From Clostridium sp. (GTDB taxonomy: Bacteria > Bacillota > Clostridia > Lachnospirales > Lachnospiraceae): 25,880 nt of DNA. A program made the position numbers and the translations under genes. The notes below the pieces were generated by a model, which was given only the letters and a program-made list of their open reading frames with translations, searched no databases and was not told where the DNA came from. Shown here one piece after another: positions 6,725 through 16,700 of this stretch. Positions within the stretch are counted from its first letter, which is position 1. Every line of letters starts with the position of its first letter. The stretch is taken from assembly GCA_016302185.1 (NCBI GenBank), contig JAEDOC010000014.1:1-25880 (forward strand). Direction: 5' to 3'.

Positions 6725-9700
6725 ATGAGTAAGAGATGGAAACGGAAACGGATTTCCTGGACGGCTTCGGCATTGACTGCCCTGCTGTTAACGGGGCAGA
6801 TTCTGCCTCCGGCGGCATGGGCAGAACCCTTTGAATTTGTGGATGAAGAGGGAGAAGAATGGGAGAGCGGCAGGATTGCCAGTGAAAGTGAATTCTCTGC
6901 CAGTGGGAGTGAGCTTTCTGCCGGCAGGAGTGAACTGTTTTCTCTTCGTGCCGGCATCCAGGGGCTGCCGGCCAGTCCGTCGGTCGTTCTGTATTCCCTG
7001 CAGAGCGTCAGTTCCCTGGGAGATCTGTGGGATGACTGGGATGGGGATTTCACGTTTCTGGACGGAAGTCAGGGACTGGGGACGAAGGAAAAGCCGTATC
7101 AGATAAAAACATCCAATCAGCTGATGGGACTGTCACAGCTGGCAGCGATGGGCATGAAGGTGGAGCCGGGAGAAGGCAGAGAGGAGATTATCGGAAGCTA
7201 TGAAGGCGCTTATTTTCAGCTGAGCAGAAATCTGGATCTGGGAGGGATGGAATGGAATCCCATTGGGTATTATCAGGATTCCTCTGAATTTTCGGGGAAA
7301 ATTTCTCATCCCTTCTGCGGTCATTTTGACGGAAATGGAAAGACAGTGTCTAATTTCCGGCTGACGCACAGCACCTATCCCGGAATCGGATTTTTCGGAG
7401 CTGTGGAGAATGGAACCGTGGAGCACCTGACACTGCGCCCGGGAACCACAGTAACCGGTGCGGAGCAGGTGGGAATTCTGGCCGGCAGTGCAGTAAATTC
7501 CCGGATTGCGGACTGCACCGTAGAAGGTGATCTCAGAGCTTCGGGAAGCGTCGGCGGAATTGTCGGTCAGTTGGAGGGCGATTCCCGCGCGGATTCGGTG
7601 ATTGAGAACTGCACTGCCCGGGTCACCCTCTATGTAACCGGAGGTTCAGAGCGTTATGCCGGCGGAATTGCCGGAAAGGCAGCGGGAAGCAGCCTGGTGG
7701 ACTGCCGGACGGAGACCGGGGATAACAGCACGGCGCGGATTCAGGGGCCGGGAGCAGCAGTTGGAGGTATCACCGGTTTTCAGAACGATACGGATATTTA
7801 TAACTGCTATGTGTCCGGAACCATCGGCGGTGCGGGAAGCCAGACGGTGGGGGGAATCACCGGTCAGTATGCTTCCGGACATTTGAAGGTGGCCCGGTTT
7901 GAAGGAAGTATCGGCCAGTCCGGGCTTGGTACGGCGGATCATCGTGGAGCTTTTATCGGGAACCGGGAAGCCGGGGACTGGTTTCGCTACGGGGAGGATG
8001 TTGCCTGGCTGTTTACCGATACGGAAGCGAAGCTGGCGGCGGGAGTCTGCGGCAGCCGGATTCCGGATGATAATGAATATACCTACGGAGCGAAGGTTGG
8101 CTATTCCCACAGCGGGGATCTGTTCTACACGCTGGTGCAGGGCGGTGTGACGAAGACGGTTTCTGATCAGTATTATTACGAGGTTCTGGAACAGGGGATT
8201 CTTTCTGTTCTGGATGAGGATCTGGAAGGAGAGACTCCGGAGGTTCTGGGATATGAGCTGGATCACGTGGCACCCAATGATGCCGGACAGCCGGTGCGGG
8301 GGTATCTGATCACGGTTCCTCAGATTGATACCATCTCCGGCGGAGCCAATTATTATGATGTGGCGGTGCTGGAGGCCAGGGGAAATAACACCTATTACCG
8401 AACCATAGATAAAAATAATCGAGGTGCGGTGGAAGCAGGAAGGACAGTAACGGTCACGACCTCACCGAAGCATACGGATGCTGCCCGGTTCCAGATGGAT
8501 GGGGTTCCCACCTATACAGAGCGGGGGAGGGAAAAAGAGATGTCTGCCGGGAGCGGCGGTTCCTATCAGTTTACCATGCCGGAGGAAAATACGGAGATCC
8601 GTGCGGTGTATGAAAAGGTGGCGGTGAAGGTGGCGGTGGTTCCGTCAGAGTACCGGTTCCGCGTGATTGAGGAGCGAACCGGTGATCGAAGGCATCCGGT
8701 GAAAACAACCCGGGTTCTGAATCAGGACGGAAAGCTGATTGCCACTTATATTAACGGCCTTCTGGCAGAGGGAACGAAGGTACAGCCGGTAACCCTGGAG
8801 GCAGTGGTGGACAAGGCCAATGATGTGGCAGATTCTTCTGTCTCCTGGTCGGTGGATGATCCGGATCTGATGCTTCTTCTGCCCAACGGCGATGAAGATA
8901 CCGGTGGTTATACGAAGCAGAGCGCCTCTCTGCAGCTGAATCTGAATGCCGGATTTTTTACGGATACGATCCGGAAGCTGGAGGAGGAACAGGCAAAGTC
9001 CGGGTACCGTTATCCCATTCCGGATACGATTTACGGAGCAGGCCATCAGAATGGAGGAACGGTGATCCTGACAGCGAAAACCCGTCCGTCTGCCAGCTTC
9101 GAGGGAAAGCCCTGCACGGCCAATGCCCGGATTCTGGTGACCTATCAGGTAAAGGATCAGAGCTATCCGGCGCTGGAGAAGCTTGCATTGGATCAGAGTG
9201 CGCTGGAGTTTACGGTGACCAGAAGACTGACCGGAAACCGAAACAACCCGAAGGAGACCGTGACTGTGACTGCGCCTGAGACCCTGACAGCGAAAGCATC
9301 ACCGGAGTTTTATGCAAAAAAGGCGGTAACCTGGTCGGCAGAGGATCCGTCGGTTCTGACGGTAAACGGAGAGGATGGATCTGCGCTGGTTTCTGCGAAA
9401 AAGGATGCCAAATGGATTCAGGATCTGATGGCGGCGGATGACGGAATCCGGGCCAATAATGCTTCTTCTGTGTTAAAGGGGAGCGGTGTGAAGAAAACAA
9501 AGGTTCTGGTAACAGCGGAGGACTGGCTGGGGAACCGGCAGACTGCGGTCTGTGAAGGAAGCGTCCGCTTTGTTACGGTAGATGAGACCAGTCTCTATGG
9601 GAGCTATGGGAGCGGAAGTTCTTCCGGACGGGGCGGCTCCTCTTCCGGACGGGGAGGCTCCTCTTCCGGCGGCAGCGGTTCCGGCAGTAGTGCTTCCGGC

Positions 9701-10741
9701 GGCAGCGGCCCGGCTGGAGCTGCGGAAGGGATCTGGACGCGGCTGACGGATGGCAGGTGGAAATATACGGATTCGTCCGGTCTCCGTTACCGGAAGAGAT
9801 GGGCTTATATTGCGAATCCCTATGCAGGTACGGGCCAGAACCCGGCAGACTGGTTCTATTTTGATGAGGACGGATATATGGTGACCGGATGGCACTGGAT
9901 TGCGGATGCGGACGGAAAGGAACACTGCTACTATCTGAATGAAATTCCGGATGGAACGCTGGGAAGACTCTTTGTGAGCGGCAGGACGCCGGATGGATAT
10001 CAGGTCAATGAGAAGGGACAGTGGACGGAGAACGGAACGGTACAGGAACGGGCTTCGGTCTCTGTGACGGCTTTCGGACAGGAAACAGGCGGGGATAGCT
10101 TTGGAGTCGGAAAGGGAGGCTTTGTGTTTGCCGCGCAGCATCCGGAGATTACGGATCCGGAATATTTTTTACAGGAAGCTGTGAACTATGATCCGGCAGC
10201 GGTGCAGGAGCTGAAACGGTTTGTGTTAAGCTTTGACTGGATTCATGCGGATGAGTTAACCAGGGCTCAGATGGTGCATGACCGGATTGCCAACGGGTTT
10301 CACGGCAATACGTATGGGTCTCCGGAGGGAAGCTTCAGTGTATTGCTGCATGGACACGGTGTCTGCAAGGATTTTGCGGAGGAATTCATGATTCTTGGCC
10401 GTCTGGTCGGACTGGATGTGGTGGTTTATACCTCCGGTGAGCTGCACGAGGCCTGCCTGGTACGGATTGGAACGCAGTGGTATGCGACGGATCCCACCAG
10501 CACGCTGCCGTTTCTCTCGGAGGGTAAGACAGTACCGGTGGATTTCGAAACGGAGTATCACCGGTATGAACGTGAGGCAGCGGCAGCGCAGGAAAAGTTT
10601 CTGGAAGAGCATCCGACGGATCTGACATCACTTCTGATGCGTCTGGATCAGAAGCTTGCCGCCGGCGAAATTACAGCGGAAGAGTATAATGAGATTTTCC
10701 GGCAGGCATACACCTGCGGAAAGGCAGATGAGAGCGTATGA
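6725..10741 (+). CDS. Exported transglutaminase-like protein with GLUG beta-helix, Ig-like and choline-binding-like repeats
   Basis: This 1338-residue protein has a clear signal peptide (cleavage near PAAWA|EP, residue 33). Domains follow in order. An acidic Ser-rich spacer covers 45-75. A GLUG-type beta-helix (about 155-390) repeats VGGIVGQ-like turns. A beta-rich region is followed by a module ending FTMPEENTEIRAVYE near 620. Two related Ig-like modules (about 640-955) share RTGDRRHPVKT/LTGNRNNPKET and SWSVDDPD/TWSAEDPS. A Gly/Ser linker covers 958-1001. Choline-binding-like repeats (about 1002-1108, WFYFDEDGYMVTGWHWI) come next. The C-terminal transglutaminase-like domain has Cys1214 (GVCKDFAEEF), His1241 (LHEACLV) and Asp1256 (YATDPTS), an intact triad. 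Such domains act as protein cross-linkers or as cysteine proteases. The repeats suggest wall attachment. It overlaps the giant anchored protein gene by 4 bases, so its substrate may be that protein or a host ligand; this is inference. Confidence 0.88.
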   Translation: MSKRWKRKRISWTASALTALLLTGQILPPAAWAEPFEFVDEEGEEWESGRIASESEFSASGSELSAGRSELFSLRAGIQGLPASPSVVLYSLQSVSSLGDLWDDWDGDFTFLDGSQGLGTKEKPYQIKTSNQLMGLSQLAAMGMKVEPGEGREEIIGSYEGAYFQLSRNLDLGGMEWNPIGYYQDSSEFSGKISHPFCGHFDGNGKTVSNFRLTHSTYPGIGFFGAVENGTVEHLTLRPGTTVTGAEQVGILAGSAVNSRIADCTVEGDLRASGSVGGIVGQLEGDSRADSVIENCTARVTLYVTGGSERYAGGIAGKAAGSSLVDCRTETGDNSTARIQGPGAAVGGITGFQNDTDIYNCYVSGTIGGAGSQTVGGITGQYASGHLKVARFEGSIGQSGLGTADHRGAFIGNREAGDWFRYGEDVAWLFTDTEAKLAAGVCGSRIPDDNEYTYGAKVGYSHSGDLFYTLVQGGVTKTVSDQYYYEVLEQGILSVLDEDLEGETPEVLGYELDHVAPNDAGQPVRGYLITVPQIDTISGGANYYDVAVLEARGNNTYYRTIDKNNRGAVEAGRTVTVTTSPKHTDAARFQMDGVPTYTERGREKEMSAGSGGSYQFTMPEENTEIRAVYEKVAVKVAVVPSEYRFRVIEERTGDRRHPVKTTRVLNQDGKLIATYINGLLAEGTKVQPVTLEAVVDKANDVADSSVSWSVDDPDLMLLLPNGDEDTGGYTKQSASLQLNLNAGFFTDTIRKLEEEQAKSGYRYPIPDTIYGAGHQNGGTVILTAKTRPSASFEGKPCTANARILVTYQVKDQSYPALEKLALDQSALEFTVTRRLTGNRNNPKETVTVTAPETLTAKASPEFYAKKAVTWSAEDPSVLTVNGEDGSALVSAKKDAKWIQDLMAADDGIRANNASSVLKGSGVKKTKVLVTAEDWLGNRQTAVCEGSVRFVTVDETSLYGSYGSGSSSGRGGSSSGRGGSSSGGSGSGSSASGGSGPAGAAEGIWTRLTDGRWKYTDSSGLRYRKRWAYIANPYAGTGQNPADWFYFDEDGYMVTGWHWIADADGKEHCYYLNEIPDGTLGRLFVSGRTPDGYQVNEKGQWTENGTVQERASVSVTAFGQETGGDSFGVGKGGFVFAAQHPEITDPEYFLQEAVNYDPAAVQELKRFVLSFDWIHADELTRAQMVHDRIANGFHGNTYGSPEGSFSVLLHGHGVCKDFAEEFMILGRLVGLDVVVYTSGELHEACLVRIGTQWYATDPTSTLPFLSEGKTVPVDFETEYHRYEREAAAAQEKFLEEHPTDLTSLLMRLDQKLAAGEITAEEYNEIFRQAYTCGKADESV
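6878..6940 (+). repeat. Three 21-bp tandem units in the N-terminal spacer of the transglutaminase-like gene
   Basis: Units at 6878-6898, 6899-6919 and 6920-6940 encode ASESEFS, ASGSELS and AGRSELF. The first two differ at only a few bases. They lie just after the signal peptide and probably encode a flexible spacer of variable length. Confidence 0.6.
9620..9682 (+). repeat. 21-bp tandem repeat encoding the Gly/Ser linker
   Basis: Units at 9620-9640 and 9641-9661 differ by one base and encode SSGRGGS. A third, diverged unit at 9662-9682 continues into more Gly/Ser codons. The linker separates the Ig-like part from the wall-binding and transglutaminase parts. Near-identical units suggest recent slippage and possible length variation between strains. 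Confidence 0.75.
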
Positions 10742-13700
10742 TAAAATCCAGATGGAACAGAAAGAGAAAACAGAAGGCGGCCCTTGCCCTGGCCTCCGTT
10801 TTGACGATGATGACGGTGCTCCCTTATGTGCCGGTCCGAAAAGCGGAAGCGGCAATCGGGGAAAAGATTGTGCTGACCTCCGCCCACGGACAGTACGATG
10901 GCGGAAAGCTATATTGTATTGACCGAAATCCCTATCACAAGTGGGGCGTGGCGGATGACGGAGATACCTACGTGCGTCATAATCCGTATGCTCTGTCCCT
11001 GCCGCTTTCCTCCAGGCAGCTGGACTATGTGTTCTGGGGAATCTTAAGCTTAAAGGCTGCGAAGGGAGATGTGAAGGCAAATAGTGTGATTCGGCGGATC
11101 CGGGAAGCGGCTGTTTCTCAGGGAAAGACTCCCATCACCAATCTGGTCACGGAGGAGGATTTGAAGTGTATCATTCATGATGCATCGTACCGAGCCAAAT
11201 ATCCCTGGCTGGAGACGGTGGCGGCAGACAGTGAAACGTATCTGCGCATGGGCGGCCTTCTGGCAGGTGCAGCCACGGTGGGAGGCGGGAAAATTCCGTC
11301 TGTGTTAAGTACCGCAACCAGTGTGGGATCCGCCTTCCGGGTGGATCCGGAAACGCTGACCCTCTCCTTTGATGCGTCCGATGCGGATTTTATCCGGACA
11401 GTTCCGATTCTGTTTTCCGGGGATCATGGTATGAGCTGGTCCCCGGTATCCGCGGATGGCTGGAGCTACGAAAAGACAGAGAACAGTATCATTTTTCATA
11501 ATCCTAATCCGTCACCGCACGAAACTCTGATTAAATTTGACGTGCAGGGGACGCCCTATGCTGTTTCCGGCGGTGGTTTTTCTTCCAGGGAAGCGGTAAT
11601 TGAAAGCTGTCTGAAAATCTATGAGTGCACCGCCTGTTCCGGAAAGCATACTGCGAATGCGCCGTCCACGCTGGATCCCTGGCTCCATCAGAGGCTGGTG
11701 GATATCGAGGTGGCCACTGCGCCGGTGGATTATTTTGCGGTTCTCGGCGGGGATGCAGGATCGGGGCCGAACGGAGATATTTCCTTTGAAATCTTTCGCC
11801 ATGGAGAAGATTTTACGTCTACCTATAACGTGCGGCTGGAGAAATATGACTGGGAGACGGGACAGCCGCTTGCCGGTGCGCAGTTTGGCTTATATGAGAG
11901 ATTTGATGATAAAGAGAAGGTTGATACAAACAAGGATGGGGCAGAAACGCTGTATGAGGGCGGAGAAGATTATGCCGGAGGCTATCTGGATGGTACGGTA
12001 CTCTGGGACGGTTTCCGTCAGGCAGGCTCTGTCTCCACGGATGCAGATGGACGGGGGTCTCAAACGGTGGAACACCGGTATCATTATGACAAGACCTTCT
12101 GCAACGGCCACCCGGCTCCTGTTTTTGTTTCGGTTCCGGAGGAAGAAACCGATGAAGAAACGGGAGAGGTGGTGAATGAAGGGGAAATTGAGGCGGCGAA
12201 GACCCGGAACCGGGCGCTGGCAGCGTCCTGGCTTGCCTGTTTCGGAGACTGCAAGGCGCAGGAGGAGGCACGGGAGGGCGTTCATTTCCACTGGCTGTTG
12301 GAAAAGGTGCGTGAGGATGAGATCCGGGAGGTTGCCTCTGATGGAGGTTCGGAAGGAAGCACGCCGGATGCGGGGCCCACAAGCGGAGCAGACGGACCGC
12401 GTTCGTATGCTTCTTCCGGCTGTCAGGCGGATTGTGAAGCCACCTATGAGAAATTTATTTCCATGAGGTACAGCTATGTCTGGGAGGAATATCAGGCCCG
12501 GGAAGGCTATGTTCTTCATGATGTTCACAGGGAGGATCTTCCCATTGAGATTGTCACAACGGATGCTTCCGAACACGGGGCTAATGCCTTCTTTGCGGGA
12601 AGCTACGGGAAGGAAGAGAAGCTGGGAGGTTCTGCGGCTGTTTTGGAAAGAGAAGGAAAGGAAGCCTGTGGATCATCCCGGCGGCGGGGATTTTCATCCC
12701 GGCAGGTGTCCCTGCCGAAGCAGGAATTACCGCCGAAGAAAGCCGTGCTTTTAGAACCCTGGACGATGGAACCGATTCATCAGATCATTGTGGAATATCT
12801 GGCAGAGCAGGAGGATGAGGCGACACCGGCAGAGGCAGAAAAGCGGAGGAAAGAGGACTTAGAGAACGATGCGGCAACCGGATCGGAAATGAGCCGGGAG
12901 GAGAGAAAAGCAACTGAGGCGGAACTGCCTTCGGTTTCTTCTCATCGAAGTGACCGGGTAAGATCACCGATTTTATCTGCCGCTTTCCTTTTTGTTGACG
13001 AGGAGGACGAGACACTGCGCGGAGAGGAAGCAGAAGAAAAGAGTCAACAGATGACAGAGAAAGCAGTGCTTTCTCCGGCCTTGGAAGAGGAGGAAGAGAG
13101 GGAAGGAGACCCGGGGGCTTCGTCATTTCTTCCTGCCTATGAAGCAGCGCTTGTTTCGGACTCTGCAGGCGAAGAGGTAATGCCGGGGGATAACAGTGCT
13201 TACAGTCACTGCAGCGGTGCTGATGGGGAAGGAGATGCCTGGAGGATCTATGATCACCGCACCGAAGGAGAACTTCATATTAACAAGCGGGATCTGGATT
13301 TGCAGGCGAAAGAGAAGGAGAAAGACAGCTCTTATGGGGAAACACAGGGAGATGCCACCCTGGAAGGGGCTGTTTACGGGCTGTTTGCCGCTTCGGATCT
13401 GGTGCATCCCGATGGAACAACCGGTGTGGTTTACCGGGCAAATCAACTGGTGGCGGTGGCTGCGACCGATCGGAACGGGGATGCCTCTTTTCTTGCCAAT
13501 ACGGAGGCCCCGGGAAGAACCTATGATTATGCATCCGGATCGATTGTGGATACGCCGGATCACTGGCGGGAGAAGGCACCGGCCAATCTCTATACGGCAG
13601 ACCGGAGTCTGGATGATTATACAGAAGATGGAAAGTATCAGAGAATCTATACGGACGGGGAAGAAGAGAATGGGAATTGCTGGATAGGCCGTCCGCTGCT

Positions 13701-16700
13701 TCTGGGGGATTATTACGTAAAAGAATTATCCCGCTCGGAGGGCTATGAGCTTTCCGTTGGGAACCGGCTGCATCCGCTGACCAATACCGGGCAGGATGTG
13801 GAGGTAAAAGCGTCGGACACACAGCAGGGCTATGCCTGTATTTCCTCCCGGATGTATGCCGAAGAGCAGACCGGAGAAGGCGGAGCAATGCCCAATGAGC
13901 TTTTTTTCTCGGCAGATTCCAGAGACACGGAGAAGGGAATATATACGCTGCTTTTCCACGGGCTGCCGGCGGGGACAAAGTTTTATCGGAAGGAGACCGG
14001 AAAAAAAGAGGTAAAGGTTACAGCAGGTACCGGTGTCTATCGGGCGGTGGAGACCGGACGCAATGCGGTGGCAGAGCATGCGTTCCAGTATCCCAAATAT
14101 AATGAGGATGGAACACTCCTGACGGTGGAAACACCGGTCAATTATGTGGCTTCCGGTTTCTTGCAGGTGAAAGAGCTTCCGGTGGAGGATGCAATCGTTT
14201 CTTCTGTTTTACAGGAAGCGCAGGAGGGCATGACAAAAGCGGAGAATGAAAGGGTGCTTGCTTCTGAATTCGGCGTGAAGGATAAGCTCTATGTCAAGGG
14301 AAAGCTGGAGACGGCCCTGCGCCGGAATGGACGTCAGACACCGCGGCGGAAAAACGGGGAAGGGCGATGGGAGTATTCCGGCCTGAAAGAAGGAATTTAC
14401 GATGATGTTACTCCGCTGCAGACCATCGTGCTGCGAAAAGAGACGGCCGGCGGAGATCCTCTTTCCGTGGGCAGTGCCATCACCTCGCTGATAGAATTCT
14501 ATCGCACCAATAGATGGATGAGCTTCGCAGGCCTTCATGACGTAACGGAAACAGAGGATCAGTTCCTTTTTACCGTTTATGCCGGGGTGACGGGAAATCC
14601 CGATACCTTTATGGTAGCTGGAAGCGATGCAGAGACCGACAGCATCATTTATCATGCGGTAAGAACGCTGCCGGAGGATTCTTCTTCCCGTTTTGTGTAT
14701 GTACCGTATTCCAATAATCCGGAGGCAGATGCTTTCGGGACCTATGAGGAATATTCGCAGTACATAAGCGGTTCTTCAGTGATCTGCAGTGCGGTTCTGG
14801 TTACGGATGCTGTGATTGATGAAAAGGGCGTGGCAACGTCAAAGACGGTCACGGAAAATGTTTATTATCAGGTTGGAGAAACTCCACTGGATGCAGCCGG
14901 AACTCCGATCAAAGAAGTTCGGTATGAAGAGATTACCGAGGAAGAGAGCAGAGAGCTGGAAGAAGTCAGGTGGACAGAGCTGCCGGCGGAGAAAAGATCA
15001 GATGGAACATATGCTGTGACGGTGGAGGGTATTTTTACAGACAGCTTTGGTGAATTTCAGACTAATCAGGGCTGCCTTCAGACCCTTGATTTTAAGGCGG
15101 TGGTTCCCAAGAAGACAGTGCCCCTGACCGAAGAGGAGGCGGGATATCTGGGCAGTGGTTATGCGGCTGGAAATCCGATGAATGGGGCCTCCTATTATCT
15201 GATGGTAAAACAGGCCGGTGTCAGGGCATATCCGGGAACTGCGGATACGTCTCTGGCAGGGGAGGATACCTATATCAGAAAGGTGTCTCTGCTTTACCCG
15301 GGAGAGAGAAAGGTGTTTCAGGATGCGGGGACAAGAGAGATCCCGCTGGGGGTTCAGGAGAGAATTATCCGGCAGAAGGTAAAAGTCTGCAAGGATATTC
15401 AGACAACACCGGAACAGACGTATGTTCATAATACCATGGCGGAAAGCGGCCATAAGGATATCTATACCCTGGGCAGCGGTTCTGCTGTACGAGCAGCTTC
15501 GGCGCTCCCCAATTTCCGTTTTAAGATTTATTTAAAATCCAACCTGGAGCGGCTGTACCGGAAGAAAAACGGAGAGATTCGGTGGCTGGATCGGAACGGA
15601 AAAGAGATTTCTGTGAAGGAAACGAAGGCTGCGTATCCTGCTCAGGACCCGTATGCGTCTGCTCCGGGATTATACACAGAATTGCCGGAACCGGATCGGG
15701 ATCCGGCTTCCCAGAGACTTCTGGAGACGGTCCAGGCGGTTGTGGAAGACGGAGCCGGCAGGACGCGGACGGTGGAAGCGTACAACTATGAAAAGTTTTT
15801 TGATGCGGTCCGGGTGGCGAATGAGGATCACTGGGACTTAAAGAAGGACCCGGAGAGAGAAGAAAACGGGGAGACGAGCGATAATGTCCGTCAGTTTGCC
15901 ATTACCTGGTATCTGAAGGAGGAGGTAGAGAAGCGGACGGAAGACAACGGATACGGAGAGAAGCAGCCGCAGGGCGGATGGGAAACGTATCCGGAGGAAA
16001 TCTATGAATCTGCGCTTTCCCGGGCGATCCTGAGGGCAAAGGATTATTTGAAGCCGTTTTTTACCTATGATCTGGATGAGATTTATGCGATTGAATGGGA
16101 TCTGGATCCGGATGGAGGAAAGGATCGGGATAAAACAACGCTTTCTGCCGATCGGTTTTATGCAGAAGAAGGAACCGGACTGGAAACGGCCAGAAACGGC
16201 TATTATTACGGTGTGTCCGCCTATCTGCCCTACGGAATGTATGTAGCAGTGGAGCAGCAGCCGGGGGTTGGCAGCCTGGGAGATTTTGAAAATCAGCATT
16301 ATAAGACGGATCTGCCGAAAGAGATTGCAGTGCCGTCGGTCTATGAAGCCGGTGGAAATCAGGTGTCACCGGAGAAAAATCATCCGTTTTACCGTTACCG
16401 GGCGACAGATACGCCGGAGCAGCTGGCGGCGAAATATCAGATTCGGATGAATGAAGAATGGGCGGAAAATCATACCGACGATCGGAGAAACTATGTGATT
16501 TCTGCGCATCATGAGGCGGGAGATTTTCTGGTGTATAAGTATGGACTGGATAAGGAGAAACGGACTGCAGGGGCGGTATCGTGCGGAGATTCCGTTCCGG
16601 AAGAGGCCTGGCGTGCCGATCATGTCCGGTATCCCTATGGAACGCAGAAGGATGATAACAATCCGTCCGGTTTCTATTGGAAAGATAATGTGGCTGCAAT

